DNA from: Mus musculus
Lineage: Eukaryota; Chordata; Mammalia; Rodentia; Muridae
Reading direction: 5' to 3'
Assembly (NCBI RefSeq): GCF_000001635.26
Contig: NC_000076.6
Location: 103,798,250-103,862,249 of the forward strand
DNA: 64,000 bases
The notes under the pieces were generated by a model. The model ran no database searches, had not been told where the DNA came from, and saw only the letters and a list, made by a program, of their open reading frames with translations. The stretch's first letter is position 1. Every line of letters begins with the position of its first letter. This document shows, piece after piece, positions 32,670 to 44,317 of the stretch. A program made the translations under genes and the position numbers.

Positions 32670-33530
32670 TTTATTTTTATAATTGGATATTTTATTTACT
32701 TACATTTCAAATGTTATCCCCTTTCCCAGTTTTCCCCTCTGCAAACTCCCTATCCCACCCCCCCCTTACCCTGCTTCTATGAGGGTGCAACCCAACCCAT
32801 CCAGCCACTCCCACCTCACTACCTTAGCATTCCCCTTCACTGGGGCATCAAGACTTCACAGAACCAAGGGCTTCCCCTCCAATTGATGCCTATAATGCCC
32901 TTTCAGCTCCTTCAGTCTGCCCCCTAACTACTCCATTGGGGTCCCTGTGCTCAGTCTGATGATTGGCGGTGAGCATCCACATCTGTATTGGTCAGGCTCT
33001 GGCAGAGCCTCTCAGGAGACATCTGTATCAGGTTCCTGTTAACAAGCACTTCTTGGTATCTGCAATAGTGTCTGGGTTTGGTGTCTGCATGTGGGATGCA
33101 TCCCCTTGTGGGGCAGTCTCTGGATGGCCTTTTCTTCTGTCTCTGCTCCATTGTTTGTCACTATATTTCCTTTAGATCAGAGCAATTCTGAAGTAAAATT
33201 TTGGAGAAGGGTGGGCACGATTCCTCAACCAGAGGGACCATGCCTAACCTCTGGATAGGGTCTCGACAGGTTCTCTCTCCCTTTTTGTGGGATATTTCAA
33301 CTAATCCACATGGGGTCTTTGGAGGCTCTTGTTTTCCTGGTATCCGGGACTTTTTGGTTGCTACCCCCAGTTCCCTATGTCCCATTGCTATACACCTCTG
33401 TTCAATTTCCTAACCCTCTGTACATCTCCTCGATCTCCTCCCATACTTGTTCTCCCAATATAATAGTGCCACCCAACGGAGTTCTTTTTACCTATACCAA
33501 TTCAATGATGTGTGTTGTTAGTTGAAGTAA
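32670..33530 (-). mobile_element. L1 3' UTR, long fragment
   Basis: The plus strand begins at the L1 3' terminus (TTGGATATTTTATTTACTTA, CATTTCAAATGTTATCCCC) and runs through GATGATTGGCGGTGAGCATC, ATCTGCAATAGTGTCTGGG and TTCTTCTGTCTCTGCTCC. After 33180 it enters a less familiar L1 or Lx 3' region (GGGACTTTTTGGTTGCTACC). Confidence 0.85.
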
Positions 33531-35431
33531 AAATTTTGACTTTTTCTACATTGTGTACTGCAGTGTCTTGAAAACAGTAATATATGAGAATGTATTTATT
33601 ATAAGGATGCGTGACTTTTGCTCACTCATCTAAACTGTCTTAGTGCCTTACCATCTTTGCATGAACAAAGGCTTATAGCTTGCTTGTAAGTGTTCCCACA
33701 GATGTTGAAGCAAGTGCTGTAGAAATATCCCATGAAAGGAAGATTTATAACTGCTTTTCATTTCTTCTTTTGTTTGAGTGGCCTACTTAGGGAAGAATAA
33801 TATAGTTCAAAGGGGCGTGAGACACCAGAGCATGTTAATGGAGAGTTGGAGCTTCATCAAAATAAAATGTTTACCTCATATGCTTTGTACAACAAAAATG
33901 AAATGATGCATGTAAAATCCTTAGCAAAGGACAAGCCTATAATAAGAAGGCTGGATGCCAAATGCTAATGAAGAACTTTCTTTTCTAATAAAGAAAGGCT
34001 TCCCTTGGCAAAGCAGCCTGAGAGTTATTTCTACTCTTACAGTAAATGACTTTAGGACACCTTCTGCTTGAGACTGGTTTACACCCGTGGCCATTACATA
34101 ATTGTTACTAGTAGGCCTTTGTAGCCTGAAAGGCTTCTAGTTTGAAACATAATTATAGGATCACCTTACTCACAGTCATTCTTCATGCCACTGTCACTGT
34201 TTAAATGTGCCATGGCAGCATCTGCAAACCATAGAGCTGCCTAGTTACTGCAATTCTAATAAACAGATGGATAAAACATTTTTTCTCTTTAAAAAGAATA
34301 TGCCTGAAGAGTCACATTGGTGTATAGGAAAACACTTTGGTATATCCTAGGAATAATTTCATGAAAGGAATAAATAATCCTAGAAATAATTTCATGTTTG
34401 CAAGAATTTTTAAATTCAAAGAAAAGATTGTAAGCTTCTTACTAGCAAAAAAAAAAAAGAATTTTAAAATATGGGTTTTCATGGATGTGAAATGAAAAAA
34501 ATATTATTTTGTACGTAGAAACTGCCAGTTTTTTGAGCCAAAATAGGTATTAATAGTCAAACAAACACAACCACAATGAAACAGTAATATAGCTATAAAA
34601 TTTGCCCCAAAATAACTACTAAGAACATTCTTCAGGAATGTGGGGTGTTTTTAAATCTCACATAGTATAAGTAGAAGCCTACCATAACTACTAATTGTTC
34701 TTTTCAATTGAAGCTTGGTGATGCACTTTTAAAAAGCCATTCTTTTGAGTTATTCTGACAGGTAAAATTAGGAAGAACGTAAAATCATATATTTACATAT
34801 TTACACAACAGTAATAGTCATTACATCAGAGCTTTATTTGAGATAGCTCAGGGACTCTAGAACTCAATAACTCATGAACTCTACAAGTAAGAAGGCCTTT
34901 CCCAGTACTAATTCTTTCTTTAATTAGAAATGGATTAGGCTTTATTTGTCTGTTTATTACATGATAGCTCATTTGTTTGTCCTATTGTTCCATAGCAATG
35001 TACCAATATTTATTCACCTGCATTGAAAAATTGGGGTGTTAAAACAAAATGAAATGAAATTCAGTGGATATTCTGTAGGGCAATACTTTAGTCTTGAGGG
35101 CAAAGGCTACTCCTTAACACTATGCTAAGTGTAATTAGCTTGCAGTTTTATTGACTTTTAAAGCTGGCAATTAGGACCAAATAATTATTTTCCATTTTGG
35201 TTTTCTATACTTCAGAGTTTGGAGTGCAGTGCTTCTAAATTTCTGTAAATTTGACAGTGGAAAGACTATAATCACAATCTATAATTTTATTCATTTGAAA
35301 ATATATAGGTAAAACAATGAAACACATTATCTTTCTATTTCTTCAGTTTGCTTCCACTGGAATTTTATGGCTTCCCTATATGCAATGAACCAATATTTCT
35401 TTGAAGCAATTGTTTCTAGATAGAGGAAAAA
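33531..35431. other. AT-rich unique-looking DNA
   Basis: No gene or confident repeat recognised. Confidence 0.55.
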
Positions 35432-35598
35432 TTTTTTTCTGTTTTGTTTGTTTGTTTTTTTCAAGATAGGATTTCTCTGAATAGCCCTGGCTGTCCTGGA
35501 ACTCACTTTGTAGACCAGGCTCACCTTGAACTCAGAAATCTGCCTGCCTCTGCCTCCCAAGTGCTGGGATTAAAGGCGTGTACCACACCCCGGGCAAG
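35432..35598 (-). mobile_element. B1 SINE, near full length
   Basis: Complement of B1: T/G-rich tail, CTGTCCTGGAACTCACTTTG, CCTCTGCCTCCCAAGTGCTG and GGATTAAAGGCGTG, including the complement of the pol III B box region. Confidence 0.95.
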
Positions 35599-35623
35599 CT
35601 CTACTTTTAAAAATTGTAAATTG

Positions 35624-35815
35624 CGGGCTATAAAGTGAGATGCATCAGTGAGTAAAAGTGATTGCCACACACATATGATGACTTGAGTTTCATATGTAAA
35701 ACACATGGTGAAGAGTCACCCACTCTTCAACATTGCCTTGCATATGTACCCTGTTGCATGCCTACACTAAGAAATACCCAGACATACAGGAATAATAAAG
35801 AAAAATAATTTAATA
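35624..35815 (+). mobile_element. RSINE1
   Basis: AAGTGAGATGCATCAGTGAG, AAAAGTGATTGCCACACAC, GATGACTTGAGTTTC and ACACATGGTGAAGAG keep the RSINE1 order and end in an A-rich tail. Confidence 0.8.
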
Positions 35816-36045
35816 TTTTAAAGTTGAATATTGTTTAGAATGCCAACTTAAATTCAACAAAACAAAAACAAAATAAACAAAAATAATAACTCCATTTGTC
35901 TAGTATTTTAACTTTCTCACACCAAAGTATTTTCTTTTCCATTCACTGAATGATTGTTTTTGCCTCAATGAAACGTACTACTTACCCTGCAAATGTCATT
36001 TATTTTTAGTTTATTAGTTGTTAAATAACATTTGTTTGCCTGATG

Positions 36046-36690
36046 TAATTGTCATGTCTGAGGCTTACTGCCTCTGTCTGCTAAGCTAGGCATAGTCCTA
36101 AAAGTTTCCAGCCTCCATAGAATCTTATGTAGACCTAGAATGTTTTCAGCCTTTGAGACTTACTGCTGAATAAACCCTTTCTTGGTTTTTCTGAACACTG
36201 AATGGCTGATACAAGTCAGCTATTCTGGCTGAATCTCCTCCCTAAGCTAAATTCAGTCTAACTTCTCTTTCAAACCCTGACTATTTACTCTCGTTGGCCT
36301 CAAACTAACTCTGGTGTCCATCTGTTCTAACCTCTGGTTCCTTCTCATTCTTTCACTCATTCTGTCTTCACCTGTGTCTAGCTTGTTCTCTTTGAACCTC
36401 GTCTCTGTAAAGCTCTCCCTGTAAAACTGCCTCCTTCCTTTCTCTGACCCTCAAATAACTTTCCTTTCCTCTTTCTTCTTGTGAGAGTTGAACATATCCT
36501 ATTCTGTCGAACCTTTCTTTGATTTTGTCACTTTGTCACTTTATTAGACATCACTTTCAAACATGGGGGCTTTCTTCTACAAACAAACTTTACCTTCGTT
36601 GCTTGGAATGCAAGCTGTACACTAAGGCTGAACCACACCACAATTAGAAACAGGGTTTCCTAGTGAAGAACACAATCTTGGGGTTAACAG
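36046..36690 (+). repeat. Dispersed pyrimidine-rich rodent repeat, copy 1 (second at 55054-55645)
   Basis: Shares with 55054-55645, in the same order: TCTTCACCTGTGTCTAGCTT, TTTCTTTGATTT then GTCACTTTGTC, and TTCTACAAAC.AAC.TTACCTTC. The family may be an LTR, but I cannot name it. Confidence 0.65.
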
Positions 36691-36777
36691 TGTGATTAAA
36701 TATACTGCAAGAAATGATTTACTTTTATAGCAATATTCTATATTGCTCTAAAATACTTAACACAATTAACTGACAAT

Positions 36778-36813
36778 AACCTCTCCATCTCTCTCTTCCT
36801 CTCTCTTCTCTCC

Positions 36814-36845
<32 letters not shown>

Positions 36846-36850
36846 GTCTT
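36778..36850. repeat. (TC)n/(TCTG)n simple repeat
   Basis: Imperfect TC and CTCTGT units. Confidence 0.9.
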
Positions 36851-37410
36851 TCTGTTGAATATTCATAATTGCAGGATATTGTTAAATATCATTTTACAAC
36901 ACAAATGATAACTGTCATGGATTTGGGACCCAATATATTTAGTTAACCTAGGAAAGAAACAAGCGAACAAAAAGACTTCTTACCAGGAATGCAGAAAGTA
37001 GTAAAAAAAGACATTTTACCACAGTGTGCCTCTGGTAATGTGATACCACACAGGCTTACGAAAACTTTTGGAGCAAATTACTTGCTCCTGGAAATAAATG
37101 CTAATGTATTCAAGTTAGCATTTTTCAAATTTTAAAAGATGAGATGATAGTGAGTCACAAAATAAATCAATTTGGTTAAGATAATATAGACTTAAAATAG
37201 AATAAAATATTTTTATTGTATATGGTAAATACAATTTGGTAGAATTTCTGTATTCACTATAAATATAAATTTTGAATAACATTTCTTTCTAAATGTGAAT
37301 TTAAAATACAAGAATAGACTTTAAGCTACAGTGAGTGATGGTACGGACATATGACAGTAAAGCTATTATAACACATACCATGTACTTTGCTCAAAAACAA
37401 ACAAGTAAAC
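36851..37410. other. AT-rich unique-looking DNA
   Basis: No gene or repeat recognised. Confidence 0.55.
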
Positions 37411-37615
37411 AAGAATTCAACTAGGAAGCTGGGCGTGGTGTCACACGCCTTTAATCCCAGCACTGACACAGAGGCAGGCGGATTTCTGAGTTCACTTTCT
37501 ATCCAGGCCAGCCTGGTCTACAAAGTGAGTTCCAGGACAGCTAGGGCTATACAGAGAAACCCTGTCTCGAAAAACAAAAAACAAAAAACACACAAACAAA
37601 AAGAATCCAACTAGG
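37411..37615 (+). mobile_element. B1 SINE with target duplications
   Basis: Body 37426-37600 opens AAGCTGGGCGTGGTGTCACA, with TTTAATCCCAGCAC, GCCAGCCTGGTCTACAAAG and a CAAAA-rich tail. The 15-bp duplications AAGAATTCAACTAGG (37411-37425) and AAGAATCCAACTAGG (37601-37615) differ by one base. Confidence 0.97.
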
Positions 37616-37619
37616 TAGT

Positions 37620-38170
37620 AACCCATAAAGTTCATTCTCGAATATGTACCTAAAAGATATAAATTATTTATATTAAAAATATATTCATATATCCAGTAGA
37701 GCTTTTCACAATTGTCAAAATATGGAATCAACCCAAATGTACTTCAGGAAATGAAGAAATAGAAAAGCTGTACTGTATGTATATAATTCATATATATGTA
37801 TAATAGAATGTTACTCAACCATAGAAACAATAAAATGTTCTTCCTTAAAGTAATTTGAAAAAGTGGAAATATTATGTTGTGCAATATAAGATCGACACAG
37901 AAAGATCTATCTACACATTCTCACACATACAAGGAAATAATAAATCAATCTACTCATTTATAGAACTAAATGGTAATCATTAGCAAAGATAAAGGGATGG
38001 GAAAGAGAAATGAAGATTAAGAGGGACAATGCCCAACAGAGAACTCTGGGCAACAGGGAATTGGGAAAGTGAAAGGAGAAAGAGGAGATAGGCATAATTA
38101 CTGTACAATGAATCCAAAGGCTGGAGTAAAATCAATAAATATTAAGATTGTCATTGAAACATGTTAATAT
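37620..38170 (+). mobile_element. Ancient L1 ORF2 C-terminal fragment
   Basis: AATATGGAATCAACCCAAAT, GTTACTCAACCATAGAAAC and GACACAGAAAGATC follow the ORF2 end of old mammalian L1s in sense orientation. Many stops are present. Confidence 0.7.
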
Positions 38171-40014
38171 AATACACCATGAAAACTATTTCTCATTACA
38201 CTTAATTTGATGCTTGAGGGCACTGAACCTTAAGCTGACCCTTGATCATTGATGGAATATAAGTTATATACTCTTATGAGAACATACATGTTTTTATGGG
38301 AAGGTTAAAAAGGCTTTTCTTTGTGTTTTTAACTCATTATTCCTACTCACTTGTACATGGTTATAGATCCTAAGTCTTCAGAGATATAAAGGGAATACTA
38401 CTCGAAGTCTGATAAGGGCAGAGGGATCCGACAAGAAACCCCTGTGTCCCTAATGTCTCCATTATGCACTTGAACTTTGAAATGCTCTTCCACTAACTTT
38501 CTAGTTAATTGATGCAATGGCTTAATTGCTGAAACCATTTTACATTAGGCATTTTAAGTTTAGAGTAAAAATTATTATGAAGACTACAGGTAATGCTACG
38601 AGAAAGCCCTAAACTTTTTCTCTTCCTTCTTCAAGAGTTATTGTCAAGGTTTGTAATACTAAGAACTGAGAAAAGAGAGAGACAGATTAAGGAGTGCTGA
38701 GCACTTACAATTATTTCACCACAAATTGAATGTACTTTCAATTTTTTATTTCAACCTTATCCTTTTGTTCCCTGAAATCATGACTATTTTAACACATTCC
38801 GCTTTTCTCATTCTCACAATGTACCTGTACAAACTTCGACTACAACTTACAACACATATTTATTTTCATAGTAAATAGAGTCAAGGTAGGATTTAATAAA
38901 CTCTGCTGTAATACATATTTGCTGCACCACAAGAACACACAAAACATCTGCATACCAGCTGTGTCTCAAGCCTTCTGACTGTTGTGAAATACTGCTGTAA
39001 AAAAATAAAGCAGATACACTCTTGAAAGCTGTGATGAACTTTGTAAATCTTCAGAACAGGTCTTTTATACTCTTTATTAGCTAAAAGACAAAAAATTATC
39101 CAGGCTCTTTAGAGGCTCATTTATTTCAGTTTGAGATCCTGCCAAAAATTTAGTTCTCTGTCAACAGATGGAGGTATTGCCACCTTGGAAGGCTTTGGTC
39201 CTAATACAATGTCTTCAACAGATAACCAGAGGCTTATCTTGTTTGCATGCACATATCTAAAACTAGGATTTAAATAATGGAATGTAAACTCTGATAAAAT
39301 TATGGAAGTAATCCTATTGACTCAAGAGGTATGTTACTCAGATAATTAGAATTCTTCCTATCAGAAATGCTTTAATAGAGAAATATCATCATCTCCATCA
39401 TATAGTCAAGGACATGAAGGATATTTTTTTTTTGTAATATGGTACTCATTAGTGTATTATTATTTTTAAGGTGTTACAGTTCTATAAGCACAAGAGAAAT
39501 GTTTTTCTCAAATTAGGTAGGAGGAGATCTAATTGTTGAACGGTAAGCCTTTCTTAGACTTTCCCAGAGGCAAGGAGTGTTTTTTTGTTTGTTTGTTTGT
39601 TCGTTTTATATTTGCAATGAATTTCCAATGTTTTCATGCACAACTTGCTGCCTTAAACCAGTATTAAACCTAAGGAAAAGCATATAACGATATGCATAAA
39701 CTGTTTAATAAGTTTACTATAAAAGATTTGAAGGAGACAGATGGAGTGCATATGTATAACCTTTGTCATAAGAATTCAGAGATATGTTTTAATGATGTGA
39801 ATTAAGTGGGAACAGCTAAGGGGCACCTTATTTAATTCAGACTGTAGTGCTCAGGCAAGGGAGAAGGTAGAGAATTTTATAGAAGGTGATGGCTAGGAAG
39901 ATGAGCCTGAGGAATGTGGATAAAATAGATAGTGTTTTGGATTCAATTTCTATGCAAGTTGATTCATTCCTTTTAGACATTTAATCACTTGTAAATTACA
40001 CACATATTTGTTCA
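38171..40014. other. Unique-looking DNA
   Basis: No gene recognised. A short (TTTG)n run lies at 39583-39601. Confidence 0.55.
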
Positions 40015-40262
40015 TTAATTGTGTGTGTGTGTGCATATGTGTGTGTAGGATGCGTTTGTTTGTGTGTGTGTGTGTTGAATTAGAATTTCATGAATGCTAA
40101 GTAATTGCTCTATTATTAAGCAATGTTCTAAGCCTTCTTTTTATTGTATCATTAAGTTGTCAAGGTCGGTGTTGAACTTGACCTTCCAGGCCAGCAAGGC
40201 CTTGAACCAGTAATCCACATGTCCAAGCTTCCTGAATTTGTACGACTGAGCCACCAGGCTTG
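40015..40262 (-). mobile_element. B4-like SINE with (TG)n
   Basis: After a TG-rich tract (40020-40076), the plus strand reads an ID-like segment (GCTAAGTAATTGCTCTATT) then a B1-like half (AAGTTGTCAAGGTC, GAGCCACCAGGCTTGG), the fusion order of B4 on the minus strand. Confidence 0.65.
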
Positions 40263-41027
40263 GAACTCTTTTATTTTTTAATCATGAACTATTCACCTTT
40301 TATTGGATATTATTTATCTTCAGGAAGAGAAAATATTCAGCCTTACTTAAGTTCTTTATGGACCACCGGAGGACAGCCAGTGATGTTCAGAAGTACAGTG
40401 CCCTCCATAATTAGCCCTTTTCACCTGTACTTACATCACAGCTCACGTTCAACTTCCTTGTGAGGAATGAAGTATCTGAAAATACATGAGCTACCCACTC
40501 AGTGTTAGGTGCCATCTGGCTCACTTTTCTCAGGTTGACACACTTATTGTAATAATAATCATAACCTTTGGCAAATGCATCATTAATGCCTTTGAAGGTT
40601 AAACTCAGTATCAATACCAAGCTTTGTGGCTCTGCTAGGTTAATGTCCATGAGTTTCTTCCTCATTTGAGTCACACTTATGTCCACAGAGCAAAGTCTGT
40701 GTCAAGGCACATTTTTCCTAATAAGCATACAAAACAATAGGCTTCATGTAACTCTCTCTTCTTATACAACACATCTGTGTTCTGCATATGAGAGAAAAGC
40801 TGCATTATTTCATTTCAGGGATTATGATCGTATCTAAAAACAAGAAAGCTCTCCTGGTAAAGTCGAATATGAGCACATGCTACAAGAAGTTGAACGCAAA
40901 TGAGTTTAAAATTAATAACTATTATTAAATTTATGAATATAATTTTAGCTTACTAAAATTCATAAGAATAATATTTATAAATTGTTCAAGAAACCAATGT
41001 TTCTATATATGAGTATAACAGAACCCC
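40263..41027. other. Unique-looking DNA
   Basis: A 91-codon minus frame at 40411-40686 has fairly balanced composition but no known domain. I do not call it a gene. Confidence 0.5.
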
Positions 41028-41408
41028 AGACATTAGTAGGCCCCCAGAACTTAGCACAACTGACCCCATAATATAAATACCATTAGAACATAAACCTCAG
41101 CATGTAGGCAGGAACACCTGCCAAACCTAAAACAAAGACCTAATCAATCAAAGTCCATAGTCCTGGGAAAGTCTCTAAATGTACTAGCCTTGCATTTTGG
41201 CGTCTATAGTTCTGCTCTGGTTAGCTGATCTTGTTACTTGAAATATGTCATCCTAGGACCTTGGATTTTTTGGCTTTTTGTTTTTGTTTGTTTGTTTGTT
41301 GCTTAAATTCTCACCCATAAAAAAGTCCATTGTACACTGAAATCTCAAACATAATGTATAGCCACCACTAGTTAATCAAGACTTTCTAGTGGCTTAAACT
41401 GGTACACA
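41028..41408 (+). mobile_element. 5' LTR of the gamma-type provirus
   Basis: Starts where it aligns with the 3' LTR (GTAGGCCCCCAGAACTTAGC matching GTAGACTCTCATACCTCAGC) and ends GGTACACA just before the PBS. Shared blocks include GAAATACC/AAATACC, ACCTGCCAAA and CTAAATGTACTA. A (TTTG)n-like stretch at 41280-41300 has grown in it. Confidence 0.8.
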
Positions 41409-41412
41409 TTTC

Positions 41413-41430
41413 TGGAGATTCCATCGGGAT
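41413..41430 (+). promoter_or_regulatory. Primer-binding site, tRNA-Gln-like
   Basis: TGGAGATTCCATCGGGAT, four bases past the LTR CA end. It matches the tRNA-Gln-type site TGGAGGTTCCACCGAGAT at 15 of 18 positions, as quoted from memory of the GLN family. Confidence 0.65.
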
Positions 41431-41602
41431 CTCCAGTGACCAGAGTTTGAGATCCCAGAGTCTCAGGTCCTCTAGGAGTGGGAAAGACTGTGGTGGTTAA
41501 GGAGCTCCTAGGAGGTGGCCACCCTAAGTTTCAGGTTCTCAAGACCCCCCCTTTGATAAATTGCTGCCGAACGCTTCAGGGGGATCTGAATACTCCACCC
41601 CT

Positions 41603-41612
41603 AAAGGTAAGA
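41603..41612 (+). promoter_or_regulatory. Splice-donor-like site in proviral leader
   Basis: AAAGGTAAGA lies about 190 bases after the PBS, where gammaretroviruses place the major splice donor for env mRNA. Sequence match and position only. Confidence 0.5.
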
Positions 41613-41746
41613 AATTAGACCGTTTTCCAAGCGTGTCACCTCTAGGATAGGTCAGATGCAACTGTTGATCCAGTGTCCTGAATCTGGGTGGGATGTCATC
41701 AGATTGCACATGTTCTGGTATATAAATTGATGGCCACCTCTAGTTC

Positions 41747-41747
<1 letters not shown>

Positions 41748-41793
<46 letters not shown>

Positions 41794-41831
41794 TGTGTGT
41801 CTGTGTGTCTGTGTGTCTGTGTCTGTGTCTG
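41748..41831. repeat. (TG)n/(TGTC)n microsatellite in proviral leader
   Basis: About 22 TG units followed by GTCTGTGT repeats. Confidence 0.97.
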
Positions 41832-44153
41832 AGTAATTTTCTGTTTTAGTTGTGTTGTGTTGTGTTGTGTTGTTTTCTTGTATTGACTGATGACTTTCTC
41901 TGATATAAGACTGCCCTCTGGCTTATGACTTGGGCCCCCTCTTCTCAGGGGCCTAAATCTGTTTGGTTCAGCTAGATTTCTCAGAGAAACCAGAAAAACC
42001 TCTGCTGTTCTAATCCTCTAGTGCTCACATTTTTCAACACGTAAATCTTGTTCATGGGGGTTGTGCTGGGTGAGTCCTGGCCCATGTGTATTGTCTGCTG
42101 AAGAGGGACCAAGCCTCTCTTTCAGGCCCCGTGAACACAGAGAGGAGGAAAGAGTTCCTTTCAATGTGCATTTCCTCCCTCTCCTGCCTGCACTAAACAG
42201 TCCTGGAGAAGAAAAATAAGTTTTGCTCCTTCTGCCATGATTTAGGTCTTCTTTGCAACCAATGATGCTTATAATTGGAAAACTCAAAGTCCACCATTCT
42301 CTTTTAAAAAATGAATATCTGCGCACAAGTTGGGTGGGGTAGATGCTGTAGAAAAAAGCATCCTGAATGGAACAGATTGCCTCTTCTGTCTAACACTGAC
42401 CAAGGAAACTGTAAGCAATTTTCATGAGGTCATATTTAGAATAATTAAATATAGCTGCTGAAAGATTCACTTTCTCACCCTGTCTGCCCCAGATATTAAA
42501 AAGAAATTACAAAGTTTTAAGTAACTTAATGGTATAGGTAGGTCCCAGATGCGGAAGTTAGCTCAAAGGGTGGGTACCACAGAAACCAGATTAGGAAAAG
42601 ACCTTTTGCATAAACGGAAAGTTACCATCATTTCTCATCATCTATGATGAGATACAGTTTTATTATAGGCAACCAAAAAAATTTTGGTGTCTTAACTTCT
42701 GTCGGAGGAATATCTTAGCTGAAAGTTCTATCTCTAATGAAAAGATGCAGTTGGACTACCTTGCGGAATGACAACAAAGTTTCTAAGAAGTATGAACAGC
42801 AAATAACAGCTCAGGACTCTCCAAACACTAAGACCCTATAATGGTTCAAGTAATAAGTTCAGATACTCTTGTTCAGACTAAAATACGGCCAATGACCCTA
42901 GAATCAAAAGAAAAATGCCTGTCCATGTTCCCTAGTTGAAGAGACAGGCATCCTATTGCCCTGTCACTTACTCTGGAATATACCTCACCTGTCTATGAAG
43001 AAACATGGAACATCTTGAGTCTCATGAGAATGATTCTTCCAGAAAATTAGGTATACACTGTACTGGACTTGAAAGGTGCATTCATTAGCCTCCATGAGGT
43101 AAGAAGCTGAGGTAAGTCAACCCCTCTGCAGACCCCTCTGGGTCTGTTTGTCTTCTCAATGGACAGACCCAGAGGAAGGATACTGCAAGTAACTACCTGC
43201 ATCAGGTTACCCTGAAGATTTACAAATTCTCCAACCCTGTTTGACGAGACACTAAATTCTGAACTCTTGTTCTTCCTTCAGAGAATTCCCAGGAAAATAG
43301 ATTGTAAAAAAAGGCCACCGAGGAACTCCTGCAAGAGTAAAAACCTTGAGATTTTGACTGTCAGTGAAAAAAAAAAAGTCCAACTTTGTACATCATAGGC
43401 TACCTATCTCAGCTACCAGCTGACAGGATGACAGGATACAGAAGAACCCTGTCTTAGACTATGATTGCTGCCATCCTTCAGTTCCCACTTCCAGAGATTA
43501 AGAGACATGTCCAAGAGTTCTTAGGTATAGTTAGATATTGCTGCCTCTAGATACCAAAGCCTCTATATATCAGCACAACAGTGAGCATTGCATCTCAACA
43601 GTGGACTGAGACTAAACAAAAGGTATTTGAGTCTTTAAAAATAACTTGGGTTTTCGCTCCAGTCTTACAACTTCCAGATGTTTCAGAATATTTTTTTTCT
43701 GTTTTTCCATAAAACAAAAGACAAAAAGGGTTTTAACTCGTACTTCGGGGCCATGGAAATTCCTTGTGACATAACTGTCCAAATGAGTAGAGCCTGTAGC
43801 CACAGGATGGACCACCTCTTTCAGAGCTGTGATGGGCACTGCTGGTTTAAAGAAAGAAAGCAAACAAATAAATTCTGGGTTAGGATCTTATAACTGCAAC
43901 ACCCCACACCAATGATATTCTCCTCTAAGCACACCAGAATGCTAGTTCTCTAAATTAATGCCTGTGTGACTAATACTAGTCCAGACTCTAGGCTGACCTG
44001 TGAGTCTACTTTGATAAACCCATCACTACAAATCCTGCTACCCTCTTTTCTGATGCAAAGTCATGTACCAGAGAGCATAAATAATCAATCTGACCTATCC
44101 TTTCATATGAAGAAAAGAAAAGTCCACCACTGCATACATCCTCCACTGCTGTA

Positions 44154-44264
44154 ATATCTATATCTATATCTATATCTATATCTATATCTATATCTATATC
44201 TATATCTATATCTATATCTATATCTATATCTATATCTATATCTATATCTATATCTATATCTATA
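44154..44264. repeat. (TATATC)n hexanucleotide microsatellite
   Basis: About 18 perfect hexamer units inside the proviral pol. It gives minus-strand frames of alternating aspartate-isoleucine or tyrosine-arginine, which are not genes. Confidence 0.98.
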
Positions 44265-44265
44265 T

Positions 44266-44297
<32 letters not shown>

Positions 44298-44317
44298 GGA
44301 GAGAGAGAGAGAGAGAA
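44265..44317. repeat. (GA)n microsatellite
   Basis: Imperfect GA run directly adjoining the hexamer repeat. Confidence 0.97.

Noticed and set aside
32616..33413. Overlapping plus and minus frames of 66-103 codons
   Set aside because: All lie in L1 3' UTR sequence, which is non-coding.
36046..36690. Considered as an exon because of lower AT content
   Set aside because: A second copy at 55054-55645 shows it is a dispersed repeat.
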